From positions 3,162,001 through 3,226,000 of the forward strand of contig NZ_CP042344.1 in NCBI RefSeq assembly GCF_007954405.1: a stretch of DNA of 64,000 bases, given 5' to 3'. Within the stretch, counting starts at the first letter, position 1, and every line of letters starts with the position of its first letter. A model generated the notes under the pieces. It was not told the DNA's origin. It worked only from the letters and a program-made list of their open reading frames with translations, and ran no database searches. The DNA is from Comamonas flocculans (GTDB lineage: Bacteria > Pseudomonadota > Gammaproteobacteria > Burkholderiales > Burkholderiaceae_C). Position numbers and translations under genes: made by a program. Positions 23,851-32,673 of the stretch are shown here, piece after piece.

Positions 23851-24776
23851 CAGACTACGCCCGCCTGCTGGAGCCGCGCGCCATCACCGAGGCGCGCCTC
23901 ATCGACTGCTCCGTGCCCGAGCCGGACGCGGGCGTGGGCGAGATCGCATGGACGTCTGGCGAAGACACCGCCATCGGTGAGCTGCGCATCCGCGCCAGCA
24001 CGCACCGCGTCTACAAGGACGCCAAGGGCGGCGTGAGCACCGTTGCCCCAGAGCTCGACCCCACGCGCTGGAAGGACGAAGGGCCAACGAACCGCTGGGC
24101 CTGGGCCGACTATTACGAATCCACCGTCACCACCGGCGCCTCGCCGCTCACGCTGCGCGTGCGCCCAGGCGTGTTTGGCTCCATCGTCTTTCGCGCGCTC
24201 GACACCGGCTCGGTGCGCGTGCAGTGCTGGGACGCGCCCGGCGGCGCGCTCTACCACGACCAGACCTACGCCACCGACGACTATCTGACGGGCGATCTGA
24301 TGTGGGAGTTTTATTTTGGCGAGCCGCGCCAGCGCACCTACCTCTTGATCGACAACCTGCCGCTGCACCCCGCGGCCGAGGTGCTCATCACCATGACCAG
24401 CCTGGCCGGGGCCGCCGCTGCCGGCGTAGGCACCGTGGCCTTTGGCCTGTGGGAGACGCTGGGCCTGCCCGAATTCGTCTTTGACGCGGACCTGATCGAC
24501 AGGAGCCGCATCGAAGAGGAGCCCGTCACCGGGCGCATGCGCATCAAGCGCGGCGTGCCTGCGGTCAACGTCAGCGGCACCTGCGTGCTCGACGACGTGC
24601 AGGCCAGCCGCGTGGCCGAGGTCATCGCGCGCTACCTGGGCGTGCCCGTGGCCATCTCCATCAGCGCGGCCGCGCGCTACGACTACCTGAACACCTTCGG
24701 CCTGGTCAGCGCCACCGTCTCCGCCATCAACCCCAAGCAGGCGCGAGTGCGCCTGCGCACCCGAGGAATCACCTGA
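23847..24776 (+). CDS. Distal tail protein, unrecognised family
   Basis: A 309-residue protein starting MTDYARLLEPRAITEARLID. It is beta-rich, with sandwich-like segments (SPLTLRVRPGVFGSIVFRAL; RQRTYLLIDNLPLHPAAEVL) and no cysteine or enzyme motif. It is the only gene between tape measure and fibre, so it probably belongs to the tail tip. Similar mid-sized proteins follow the tape measure in B3-type phages, usually with several others, which are missing here. Confidence 0.6.
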   Translation: MTDYARLLEPRAITEARLIDCSVPEPDAGVGEIAWTSGEDTAIGELRIRASTHRVYKDAKGGVSTVAPELDPTRWKDEGPTNRWAWADYYESTVTTGASPLTLRVRPGVFGSIVFRALDTGSVRVQCWDAPGGALYHDQTYATDDYLTGDLMWEFYFGEPRQRTYLLIDNLPLHPAAEVLITMTSLAGAAAAGVGTVAFGLWETLGLPEFVFDADLIDRSRIEEEPVTGRMRIKRGVPAVNVSGTCVLDDVQASRVAEVIARYLGVPVAISISAAARYDYLNTFGLVSATVSAINPKQARVRLRTRGIT

Positions 24777-26287
24777 TGCCCACGCTACCCCCCACCATAG
24801 ACAACCCGCCCGTGCTGCCCGACCCGGGCGACAAAGAGACCTTCAGCGCGCGCAAGCTCGCCAACATGGCGTGGGTCAACGCAGAGCTGACCCCCAAGGC
24901 CAACGCCATCGGCGCGGCCAGCCACGCCAACGCGGTGGAGGCGGCGGGCGCGGCGGTGGCGGCCGCTGACGCGAGCGACGTTGCCGTCGCGGCCAAGAAC
25001 ACGGCCACCGCAGCCGCCACCAGCGCCACCGACGCACGCGATGCCGCCACCGACGCGCGCGACGCCGCGCAGGGCTACAAGAACACGGCCGAGGGCAGTG
25101 CATCGGCCGCCGCCACATCGGCCCAGCTCGCCCAGGACTGGGCGAGCAAGACCGATGCCCCGGTCGCCGGTGGCGAGTACAGCGCCAAGAAGCACGCGCA
25201 GGACGCGGCCGCATCAGCCGGGCAAGCGGCGGCCGGCGTGCTGGACAAGCCGCTCACCGGCCTGGACCTCTCCGACAGCACTGCCGTTGCCGCGACGGAT
25301 ACGGTGCTGCAGGCATTTGGCAAGCTGCAGGCGGGCAAAGCCAATATCAGCGCTGGCTCGCTAATAAATCTGCTGCCGGATTCGGGGCGGTTCGATACGT
25401 CGCTGCCGAATAGTAATAACAATGCCGATGCGCCTGACATCGTTTTCAGTCCAGGTGGTTTCTTCAGTAGCTACAACGGCTCCACGCTCTATGAAGCTGC
25501 CCGCAATTATTACGATTCATCCACCTACGGCGGCGCCGCCCCTGCGACACCGGCAACCGTACAAGATTTGTTTACTGCTGCCGGAATGCCGGGGCGTTAT
25601 CAAACGCAGTTTCGGGTGCTGGGGATAACGTTCGGCACAGGTACAGCCGCAGCAGGCCCCGTGGTGGATGGCATGCAGTTGTATATTGGCGCGGTCAACG
25701 CTTTGGCATTGCCACGGCGTATGACGATGGGGATGTGGATACGGGCATACGCTAAGCCGCTGTCAGTATTGGGCACCGTTGTACGCCCCACTGATGGGTG
25801 GGTCAAGGTGTTAGGAATCTTCGGTACGTGGGACGGATATAGCACTGCCGGCCCGTTACTTTTCGGCCAATCCGGCGGTAATTGCGAAATCGCGATGCCG
25901 TGGGTGGTTGCAGGGTATATTGATTATCAGCCAGATTTTCAACTGCTTGCCACGCCCATCAATCCACTGGTCTTTGACGTCCCCACCAGCACCGTCACCA
26001 GCGGTGCCTACACCCTGCAGCTCGTTGACCGTGGCAATTGCGTAGACGTTGGGCACGCCATCACCGTTCCAACGCTTGCAACAGTCGCCTTCCTCAAGGG
26101 TAGCGTCGTCAACCTGCAAAACGTCACAGCCAGCGGCTTGACCATCACCGCGCAGTCTGGCGCCACGGTGTATCTCTCAGGCGATCCGACAAAGACCGGC
26201 CCATTTACGCTCAAGGGCTACGGTTGGGCAGTTCTGCGCAAGATCGACACAGCATCGACCTGGGTCATCAGCGGGGCCGGTATATGA
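24776..26287 (+). CDS. Tail fibre protein
   Basis: A 503-residue protein. Residues 1-35 are a conserved attachment segment (PPTIDNPPVLPDPGDKETFS). Residues about 45-165 are an alanine-rich coiled coil with repeated ATSATDARDAATDARDAAQ-like heptads. The C-terminal region from about 185 is a beta-rich receptor-binding part (VLRKIDTASTWVISGAGI at the end), with clearly lower GC and different codon use, suggesting recombinational exchange. It ends overlapping the adhesin gene by four bases. Confidence 0.85.
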   Translation: MPTLPPTIDNPPVLPDPGDKETFSARKLANMAWVNAELTPKANAIGAASHANAVEAAGAAVAAADASDVAVAAKNTATAAATSATDARDAATDARDAAQGYKNTAEGSASAAATSAQLAQDWASKTDAPVAGGEYSAKKHAQDAAASAGQAAAGVLDKPLTGLDLSDSTAVAATDTVLQAFGKLQAGKANISAGSLINLLPDSGRFDTSLPNSNNNADAPDIVFSPGGFFSSYNGSTLYEAARNYYDSSTYGGAAPATPATVQDLFTAAGMPGRYQTQFRVLGITFGTGTAAAGPVVDGMQLYIGAVNALALPRRMTMGMWIRAYAKPLSVLGTVVRPTDGWVKVLGIFGTWDGYSTAGPLLFGQSGGNCEIAMPWVVAGYIDYQPDFQLLATPINPLVFDVPTSTVTSGAYTLQLVDRGNCVDVGHAITVPTLATVAFLKGSVVNLQNVTASGLTITAQSGATVYLSGDPTKTGPFTLKGYGWAVLRKIDTASTWVISGAGI

Positions 26288-26982
26288 GCGGCGTCGTTGC
26301 TTCATGCGCCGCGATTGCGCGAGTGCAGCCGTTTACTCTCACCCTGTCGAGCTACTACTTCGCCCCAAATATTCGCAATTTAGCGATCGCTGCCGGGTGG
26401 AACGCGTCCGCGCCATTGATTGTGTCGATCACGGCAACGACAGGAGGGGCTATCAATGTGCCATCTGCAGCGTCAGCCAGCTTTCCTGGTGGGCTAACGT
26501 TACAAATTGCCGCTGGCGCCCGAGTTTTGGGTGCGCAAGTTGGACCTGGCAGCTCGCGCGGCGGTACAGCGATCAAAGTTGCGCAGGCAATCACCATTGA
26601 CAATCTCGGCAGCATCATCGGCGGCGGTGGCCCGGGCGGCTACGGGGGCAATGCTACTGCAGGCGGCCAGACTGCATCAGGAGGCGCTGGCGGAAGTGGC
26701 GCTGGGGTGTCTGCTGGCGGCTATGCTTCATGGACTTCTGGCACAGCAGGGCAAACAAAAACTGACACCGGTTTTCCCCCTGCTTGGGAGATAAAAGGCG
26801 GTACAGGTGGGCGTGGCGGCGTTGAGGGTGCACAAGGCGAGGCGGGCAGTAGCGGCGTCATCATTAGCGGAACGGGCACCGCATACCCAGGGAATGCTGG
26901 TATGCCAGCTGGCTACGCCGTCGAAGGCAACAGCTATATCACCTGGATCAACACCGGCACGCGCGCGGGAGGGGTTGTGTGA
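26284..26982 (+). CDS. Glycine-rich receptor-binding tip protein (gp38-like)
   Basis: A 232-residue protein. N-terminal beta segment (PFTLTLSSYYFAPNIRNLAI), a central beta-helix-like region (GGLTLQIAAGARVLGAQVGP), then glycine-rich blocks from about residue 112 (GSIIGGGGPGGYGGNATAGG; GGTGGRGGVEGAQGEAGSSG). Such motifs form the polyglycine II sandwich of T-even gp38-type adhesins, where the loops between them bind the host receptor. Encoded directly after the fibre, it is the probable host-range determinant; homology is inferred from composition. Confidence 0.65.
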   Translation: MSGVVASCAAIARVQPFTLTLSSYYFAPNIRNLAIAAGWNASAPLIVSITATTGGAINVPSAASASFPGGLTLQIAAGARVLGAQVGPGSSRGGTAIKVAQAITIDNLGSIIGGGGPGGYGGNATAGGQTASGGAGGSGAGVSAGGYASWTSGTAGQTKTDTGFPPAWEIKGGTGGRGGVEGAQGEAGSSGVIISGTGTAYPGNAGMPAGYAVEGNSYITWINTGTRAGGVV

Positions 26983-27695
26983 TGAACATCACGCAATACC
27001 TCCAACTCGCTGGCGTGCCACACGATCTGCACGCGCAGGCGCTGCACTCGCTCGCCAGCGCGCGTGCTGCTACCGGCGGCACCCTCGGCCCGATGCTGTG
27101 GCGCAAGCACTTCGTGCGGCTTTTCCGCGCCGGGAAGATCGCCTCGCTGCTCACGTGGGAAGACAACCGTCTGATCGACCGCCATCCCGAGCTTGCGGAA
27201 TGGGACATCGCGCCAGTGCTCAATGTGACCTGCAACGGCGACAACAGCATCTGGCGCGACACGCCCGAAGGCGGCAGACCCGATCCGAATGGATGGGCGA
27301 ATCCCGACCCTGGGAGCGTGGATTACCAGCTTGCCTGCCAGCGCAACTACTGGCTCCCGGGTGCGCACCCGAGATCGCCCGAAGCGCGCAAAGCATGGTA
27401 TCGCCGCAACGCATGTGAGTACGTTGCGTGGGAGCTTGGATGCCCCGTGGAAACCGACGTGCAGGAGTGGACGGACAACGGCATCACCGTGCTGCGCAGC
27501 GGCGATGCCTGGCAGATCAGAGGCATCGTCAAGTGGTTCGGGCCGATCCGTCTCAAGATCGACATCGGCTACGAAGTTGGCAACGTCTTCGCGAAGATCA
27601 ACGGGCGCTGGGTGCAGAGCTGGTACCCGCTGCCGGGCTACGAGCTGCGCGCCTGCGCGGTCTGGGCCGTGTATCCGACGCTGGCGCGGGCGTAG
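26982..27695 (+). CDS. Hypothetical phage tail-region protein
   Basis: A 237-residue protein; ATG 26982 overlaps the previous stop, and GTG 26979 is an alternative. The N-terminal 75 residues are helical (MNITQYLQLAGVPHDLHAQA). The C-terminal part (SPEARKAWYRRNACEYVAWE; WQIRGIVKWFGPIRLKIDIG; ELRACAVWAVYPTLARA) resembles a DUF7338-type domain known from many phages, though I cannot confirm it. A fibre-assembly role is possible from position. Confidence 0.55.
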   Translation: MNITQYLQLAGVPHDLHAQALHSLASARAATGGTLGPMLWRKHFVRLFRAGKIASLLTWEDNRLIDRHPELAEWDIAPVLNVTCNGDNSIWRDTPEGGRPDPNGWANPDPGSVDYQLACQRNYWLPGAHPRSPEARKAWYRRNACEYVAWELGCPVETDVQEWTDNGITVLRSGDAWQIRGIVKWFGPIRLKIDIGYEVGNVFAKINGRWVQSWYPLPGYELRACAVWAVYPTLARA

Positions 27696-27740
27696 GAGCG
27701 AGCCACGATGTAGCTACACGAAAAAAGACGGGCGACCCAC

Positions 27741-27760
27741 CCAGGTGCGCTAACACCTGG
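27741..27760 (+). other. Conserved-looking hairpin before methylase gene
   Basis: CCAGGTG-CGCTAA-CACCTGG: 7-base perfect arms around a six-base loop, in the 175-base gap between the last tail gene and the methylase. The gap also holds a 10-base palindrome (TGTAGCTACA, 27709-27718) and an A6 run at 27721-27726. On the minus strand the A-run becomes a T-run after a small GGGTCGCCC stem, which may be a weak terminator. No gene seen in the gap. Confidence 0.4.
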
Positions 27761-27870
27761 CCAGACCCCGAACCTGCAGAGCAAGCTGCAAGCCCGGCGA
27801 AGACCCGCCACCTGTCGACAGGCGCGTCAAGCCTATCAGCAATTTCCCCCAGTGAAAGAGGCTTGCAAAT

Positions 27871-28656
27871 ATGACAACCCCCATCGTTCCATGGATCGGC
27901 GGCAAGCGCCGCCTGGCCAAGCACATCCTGCCGCACTTCCCCGCGCACACCTGCTACGTGGAACCCTTCTGTGGCGCTGCGGCGTTGTACTTCCTGAAGG
28001 AGCCGGCCAAGGCCGAGGTGCTCAACGACATCAACGGCGACCTGGTCAACTTGTACCGCGTGCTCAAGCACCATCTCGACGAGTTCGTGCGGCAATTCCG
28101 CTGGTCGCTGACCAGCCGCCAGATCTTCAAGTGGCTGCAGGCCACGCCGCCTGAACCACTGACCGACATCCAGCGCGCCGCGAGGTTCTTCTACCTGCAG
28201 AAAAACGCCTTCGGCGGCAAGGTCGACGGCCAGACCTTCGGCACGGCCGCGACCGCACCACCCCGGCTCAATCTGCTGCGACTGGAGGAAGACCTGTCCC
28301 AGGCGCACCTGCGCCTGGCTGGCACGTACATCGAGCACCTGGACTGGGCCGCGTGCATCGAGCGCTACGACCGTCCCGCCACACTGTTCTACTGCGACCC
28401 GCCGTACTGGGGCACCGAAGGCTACGGCGTGGATTTCTCGCTGGATCAGTACGAGCGCCTGGCCGACCTGGCTCGCTCCATCAAGGGCAAGATGGTGATC
28501 TCGGTCAACGACATCCCCGAGATGCGCGCGGCCTTCAAAGGCCTGGCCATGGATCGCGTGGAGCTGTCCTACACGGTTGCCCGCGCAGGAGCTCGAAAGC
28601 GCTTCGGCGAGCTGGTGATCTACAACTGGGATCGTGCAGGCGCCCTGGGCGAGTAG
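27871..28656 (+). CDS. DNA adenine methylase (Dam-like, MT D12 family)
   Basis: A 261-residue N6-adenine methyltransferase. The SAM-binding motif is at the N terminus (PWIGGKRRLAKHILPHFP, then VEPFCGAAALYF) and the catalytic DPPY is at residues 176-179 (CDPPYWGTEGYG). The family usually methylates GATC-like sites. In transposable phages such genes near the right end are thought to protect phage DNA from host restriction or to modulate expression; that role is inference. It is the last prophage gene. Confidence 0.9.
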   Translation: MTTPIVPWIGGKRRLAKHILPHFPAHTCYVEPFCGAAALYFLKEPAKAEVLNDINGDLVNLYRVLKHHLDEFVRQFRWSLTSRQIFKWLQATPPEPLTDIQRAARFFYLQKNAFGGKVDGQTFGTAATAPPRLNLLRLEEDLSQAHLRLAGTYIEHLDWAACIERYDRPATLFYCDPPYWGTEGYGVDFSLDQYERLADLARSIKGKMVISVNDIPEMRAAFKGLAMDRVELSYTVARAGARKRFGELVIYNWDRAGALGE

Positions 28657-28665
28657 TTCCTCCGT

Positions 28666-28697
28666 GTGCAATTTCATTACGCTACGCGAAACTGACA
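28666..28697. mobile_element. Probable right end of the prophage
   Basis: Reading inward from 28697 gives TGTCAGTTTCGCGTAGCGTA and on, an AT-rich stretch with a TG terminus and a repeated GCGTA, plus a TTTCATTACG...CGCGAAA inverted pattern reminiscent of MuA-type binding sites. Transposable phages end in TG...CA. The left end is outside the window, so neither the inverted ends nor the target duplication can be checked. Confidence 0.4.
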
Positions 28698-28926
28698 GCC
28701 CAAGCACTTATCACGCCTTGATGCCCCAAGTTTTCGCGCGGCGCTTCATAGCCTGGCGCAGCGTTCTGGTGGGGTCAGGGAAACGAATGCCGGCGGCATG
28801 GCTGGCATGTCGCCATCGCACGGGTAGGCGGTTGCCGTCCGCATGCAAGCAGGGCTGTCGCGACTGGCTACGCTCCCCGTCGCGGGGTATCTGGCGCGCC
28901 GTGGCTCCTGCTGCGCGGCGTTGCGC
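28698..28926. other. Gene-free gap between prophage and ABC transporter
   Basis: No convincing complete gene. On the minus strand an open frame without a start reads SQSRQPCLHADGNRLPVRWR and on, ending MKRRAKTWGIKA before a stop at about 28718. It resembles peptide from a degraded or repeated element and not a working gene. The frame could be a remnant of a host gene next to the insertion site. Confidence 0.3.
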
Positions 28927-29670
28927 TCAGCCTTGCAGCGTGATCAGGAAGCGTTGGGTCCGGGGATCCTGGGGGTGCTGGAACAGATCCTGCGACAGCC
29001 CGGACTCAACGATGGCGCCGCCCTCCAGAAACACGGTGTGGCTCGCCACCTGCGCGGCCAGGCGCAGGTCGTGCGTGGCCATCAGCATGGTCATGCCCTC
29101 GCGCGCCAGGTCGCTCAGCACGGCGACGACCTCGGCCGCCAGGCCCGGGTCCAGCGCCGAGGTGGGCTCGTCGCACAGCAGCACCGCGGGCTCGGGCGCC
29201 AGCGCGCGGGCGATGGCCACGCGCTGCTGCTGTCCGCCCGAGAGGTTGGCGGGCCAGGCGTCGGCCTTGTCGGCCAGGCCGACCTTGGCCAGCAGCGCCC
29301 GCGCCCGTTCGCGCGCGCGCTCGCGGCTCCAACGCTTGACCGTGACCAGGCCTTCCATCACGTTGTGCAGCGCGCTCTGGTGCGCGAAGAGCTGGAAGTT
29401 CTGGAACACCATGCCGGTCTGCAGGCGGATGCGCTGCACCGCCTCGTGCGCCGGGCGCGTGCCGGGCGCAAAGCGCAGGGTTTCGCTGCCGACGGTGAGC
29501 GTGCCCGAGTCCGGAATTTCGAGCAGGTTCACGCAGCGCAGCAGCGTGCTCTTGCCGCTGCCCGAAGGGCCGATCAGCGCCGTCACCTGGCCGGGCGCGA
29601 TCTGCACGCTCACGCCGTGCAGCACCTCCTGGCCGGCAAAGCTCTTGTGGATGTCCTGCAGCGCAATCAC
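28927..29670 (-). CDS. Amino acid ABC transporter ATP-binding protein
   Basis: A 247-residue ATPase from GTG 29670, which overlaps the permease stop (GTGA). Walker A GPSGSGKST at residues 34-42, signature LSGGQQQR, Walker B LLCDEPTSALD and the switch histidine in ATHDLRL are all present. It belongs to the polar amino acid uptake group (GlnQ/TcyN-like) and powers import through the adjacent permease. The longer frame to 29748 is rejected because it overlaps the permease. Confidence 0.9.
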   Translation of the reverse strand: MIALQDIHKSFAGQEVLHGVSVQIAPGQVTALIGPSGSGKSTLLRCVNLLEIPDSGTLTVGSETLRFAPGTRPAHEAVQRIRLQTGMVFQNFQLFAHQSALHNVMEGLVTVKRWSRERARERARALLAKVGLADKADAWPANLSGGQQQRVAIARALAPEPAVLLCDEPTSALDPGLAAEVVAVLSDLAREGMTMLMATHDLRLAAQVASHTVFLEGGAIVESGLSQDLFQHPQDPRTQRFLITLQG

Positions 29671-30347
29671 CGCCCGCCCTCGGCAAACACCGCATGGCGG
29701 CTGAAGTGGCGCTCCAGCCGCACCTGGGCGGACGCAAGCACCGAGCACAGCACCAGGTAGATCAGCGCCGCTTCCACGTACAGCACCAGCGGCTCATAGG
29801 TGACCGAGGCGATGCGCTGCGCGGCCTGGAAGATCTCGGGCACGGTGATCACCGCGGCGAGCGACGTGTCCTTGACCAGCGCGATGAAGGAATTGGCCAG
29901 CGGCGGCACGGCCACGCGCGCCGCCTGCGGCAGCACGGTGCGGCGCATGGCCTGGCCGCGCGTCATGCCTATCGAATAGGCGGCGTCCCACTGGCCGCGC
30001 GGGATGGCTTCGATCGCGCCGCGTATCACCTCGGCGTTGTAGGCGCCGATGTTGAGCGAAAAGCCGATCAGCGCGGCCGTGAAGGGGTCGAGCACGATGC
30101 CCGCGCTGGGCAGGCCGTAGAAGATCACAAAGAGCTGCACCAGCAGCGGCGTGCCGCGGATGAGCCAGATGTAAAAGCGCACCAGCGCCACCAGCGGCGC
30201 CGGCCCGAACAGCCGCGCGAGCGCCGCCCAGAACGCCAGCACCAGGCCGAAGACGAAGGACAGGACGGCGAGCGGGACGGTGAACTTGATCCCTCCGACC
30301 AGCAGCGGCCAGAGGGATTGCCACATCAATTGCAGCCAGTCGGGCAC
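29667..30347 (-). CDS. Amino acid ABC transporter permease (TcyL/YecS-like)
   Basis: A 226-residue inner-membrane protein with about five helices and the HisM/GlnP-type EAA loop (EAIPRGQWDAAYSIGMTRGQ) that docks the ATPase. The start MPDWLQLMWQSLWPLLVGGI is typical of cystine/polar amino acid permeases such as YecS. It lies 31 bases after the binding-protein gene and overlaps the ATPase gene. Confidence 0.88.
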   Translation of the reverse strand: MPDWLQLMWQSLWPLLVGGIKFTVPLAVLSFVFGLVLAFWAALARLFGPAPLVALVRFYIWLIRGTPLLVQLFVIFYGLPSAGIVLDPFTAALIGFSLNIGAYNAEVIRGAIEAIPRGQWDAAYSIGMTRGQAMRRTVLPQAARVAVPPLANSFIALVKDTSLAAVITVPEIFQAAQRIASVTYEPLVLYVEAALIYLVLCSVLASAQVRLERHFSRHAVFAEGGR

Positions 30348-30378
30348 GGGCCTGCGCGGCGTTGGGGGCGGCGGCGCC

Positions 30379-31179
30379 TCAGCGCAGCTTGGCCGAGAGG
30401 TCTTCGCCGAAGTAGCGCTCGGAAATTTCCTTGTAGCTGCCGTCGGCGATCAGCGCATCGATGGCCTTGTCCACCGCGGCCTTGAGCCCGGCCTGGCCCT
30501 TGCGCATCAGCACGCCCGAGCGGCCGAACTCCGCGCTGTCGTCCTGCGCCACCACCTTCACCTTGGACTGGGGCTGCTGCTTCTTGAAGTCCAGGTAGGA
30601 CAGGTAGTCGTTGACCGTGGCGTCCACGCGGCCGGCGAGCAGCAGCGCCACCGCGTCGTTGAAGCCCTGTACCGCCACCACCTGCGCGCCGTTGCGCTCG
30701 GCCAGCTTGGCGAAATTGCTGCTGATGCTGTTGGCGGACTTCTTGCCCTTGAGGTCGGCAAAGTTCTTGATGCCGGTCTCGCTCTCGCGCACGATGAGCG
30801 CGGCGGCCGAGGCGATGTAGGGCTTGGAAAAGTCGTACTTCGCCTGGCGCTCGGCAGAAATGCCCACCTGGTTGATGACCACGTCGTAGCGGTTGACGTT
30901 GAGCCCCGCGATCAGCCCGTCCCACTTGCCTTCGACGAATTCGGCCTTGACGCCGAGCTTGGCCGCGATTGCGCGGCCGATGTCCACGTCGAAGCCGACG
31001 AGCTTGTTGTCCGCCGCCTGGTGGAAGCTGAAGGGTGCGTAAGTGCCTTCGGTGCCGATGCGGATCGTGCCCGCCTTCTGGATGGCGGCCAGGTCGTCGG
31101 CGGCCAGCGCCGGGGTTTGTGCCCACAGGGCAAGGCTGGCGATGCCGGCGGCCAGCCACAGGGTCTTGAACAGTTTCAT
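30379..31179 (-). CDS. Amino acid (probably cystine) ABC transporter binding protein
   Basis: A 266-residue periplasmic protein with a Sec signal peptide (MKLFKTLWLAAGIASLALWA, cut near ALA-AD). The SBP_bac_3 fold shows GTEGTYAPFSFHQAADNKLV, the GFDVDIGRAIA segment and DVVINQVGIS, which closely follow the pattern of E. coli FliY/TcyJ. Cystine is therefore the likeliest ligand, though other polar amino acids are possible. First gene of the three-gene transporter operon; ATG 31179 places the signal peptide at the start. Confidence 0.88.
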   Translation of the reverse strand: MKLFKTLWLAAGIASLALWAQTPALAADDLAAIQKAGTIRIGTEGTYAPFSFHQAADNKLVGFDVDIGRAIAAKLGVKAEFVEGKWDGLIAGLNVNRYDVVINQVGISAERQAKYDFSKPYIASAAALIVRESETGIKNFADLKGKKSANSISSNFAKLAERNGAQVVAVQGFNDAVALLLAGRVDATVNDYLSYLDFKKQQPQSKVKVVAQDDSAEFGRSGVLMRKGQAGLKAAVDKAIDALIADGSYKEISERYFGEDLSAKLR

Positions 31180-31289
31180 GGTGCTCTCTCGATGTCTTGC
31201 GCGCCGGCCTGCGGCCAGCGCCCGGCCACCAAGTATGCGCGCAATCGCTGCGGGGCAAGGCCCGGGCCAGCGATTGTTTGGCAATGTGC

Positions 31290-32609
31290 TTATGCCGGCC
31301 CGCCGCCCGGCTGCACACCAGCCAGGCTACGCGCGGCCGCCACGCCCAGGCGCACCGCGCCTTCCAGCGTGGCCGGGTAGGGCCCCTCGACATAGTCGGC
31401 GCAGGCGAGCAGGCCGGGTGCAACGTGCATCGCCGGACGATTCAGCGCCGGCGTGCAGGAGAAGGTGGCGCGCCGCTCCACCACGGTCCGCAGCACCTGC
31501 AGACCGGCCAGCCCCAGCGCGCCGTGCGCCTGGCGCAGCACCTGCGCCGCCAGCGCCTGGCGCTCGCCGGTGAAGGCGCTCACCACGAAGGCCAGCAGCC
31601 CCGGCGGCCCGCCCAGCTGGCCGCGATCGAACACGAACTGCGCCGGGGCATCCGCTTCGCTGCGCAGCGCCAGCATGGCCCGCGCCAGCACCGGGCCGCG
31701 TGCGCCGGGAAGCTGCGCATAGACCGTGGCGATGGCGCCATGGGCCAGCGGCTCGGCCGCGGTGACCCAGGCTTGCAGCAGTACCTGCATCGCGCCGGTC
31801 GCATCGGCCCGGGCCAGCAGGCGGGTGGCTTCGCTGCCTGGGCAGGCCAGCAGCACGGCATCGAAAGCCTCACCATCCACATGCCAATGGCGGCCGTCGT
31901 GCGCCAGGGCCTGTACCCGCCGGCCCAGCCGCACCGCGTGGCCGCGCCCGCGCAGCCACCGCAGCGCGGGTTCGGGCAGCAGCGCGCCCAGCGGCAGGCG
32001 CGGCAGCAGCAGGTTGGAGCCGCCGCGCCCGGCAAACAGACTGTCGCGCAGCACGGTGAGGAAGACCTGACCGCTGGCGCAGTCGGGCGGCGTGTTCAGC
32101 GCCGAGATGCACAGCGGCGCGATGAACTCCTGCACCAGGCGCGCGGGCAGGCCGGCGCAGAGATCGGCCACCGTGGTGGTGCTGGCGCAGGCAAAGCCCG
32201 CTAGCCGCCAGGCAAGCGCCTGGCGCAGCAGGGCCAGGCGCTCGGCCAGGCTCCAGCCGCGCGCGCGCACGATGCCGGCCAGCGCGTCCCAGGGCGGCGC
32301 CATGTCGGGCAGGGCCAGGCCGGTGCCGTCGGCAAAGCGCAGCGCGAGGGGCTCGCGCTGCAGCGCCAGTTCCGGCTCCACGCCCACCAGCCGCATCAGG
32401 CGCAGACATTCGCCGTAGGCGCCGATCAGGATGTGCTGGCCGTTGTCCAGCGCCAGCGGCTTGCCGTCAGGCCCGGCCACGGTGACGGTGCGCGCGCGCC
32501 CGCCGGCTTCGCGCCCGGCCTCCAGCAGCGTGACGCGGTGGCCCTGCTGCGCCGCTTCAAGCGCCGCCGCGCAGCCTGCCCAGCCGGCTCCGACGATGGC
32601 AAGCTTCAT
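31290..32609 (-). CDS. hpnE: Hydroxysqualene dehydroxylase HpnE
   Basis: A 439-residue FAD-dependent amine-oxidase-like protein. The dinucleotide motif opens the protein (VGAGWAGCAAALEAAQQGHR, then LLEAGREAGGRART), with NGQHILIGAYGE and the C-terminal FAD motif (GLLACADYVEGPYPATLEGA). HpnE reduces hydroxysqualene to squalene. It follows hpnC and hpnD on the same strand in the usual order. Start at ATG 32609 gives the expected N terminus. Confidence 0.9.
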   Translation of the reverse strand: MKLAIVGAGWAGCAAALEAAQQGHRVTLLEAGREAGGRARTVTVAGPDGKPLALDNGQHILIGAYGECLRLMRLVGVEPELALQREPLALRFADGTGLALPDMAPPWDALAGIVRARGWSLAERLALLRQALAWRLAGFACASTTTVADLCAGLPARLVQEFIAPLCISALNTPPDCASGQVFLTVLRDSLFAGRGGSNLLLPRLPLGALLPEPALRWLRGRGHAVRLGRRVQALAHDGRHWHVDGEAFDAVLLACPGSEATRLLARADATGAMQVLLQAWVTAAEPLAHGAIATVYAQLPGARGPVLARAMLALRSEADAPAQFVFDRGQLGGPPGLLAFVVSAFTGERQALAAQVLRQAHGALGLAGLQVLRTVVERRATFSCTPALNRPAMHVAPGLLACADYVEGPYPATLEGAVRLGVAAARSLAGVQPGGGPA

Positions 32610-32673
32610 GGGCGCCAGCCTGTGCCGCCGGAGCAAGGCGGGCAGGAGCGGCCAGATCGCCCGGCGGGGTGTC

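Noticed and set aside
28634..29760. Rightward open frames of about 300-350 codons
   Set aside because: They are antisense to the ABC transporter ATPase gene, which has all Walker and signature motifs.
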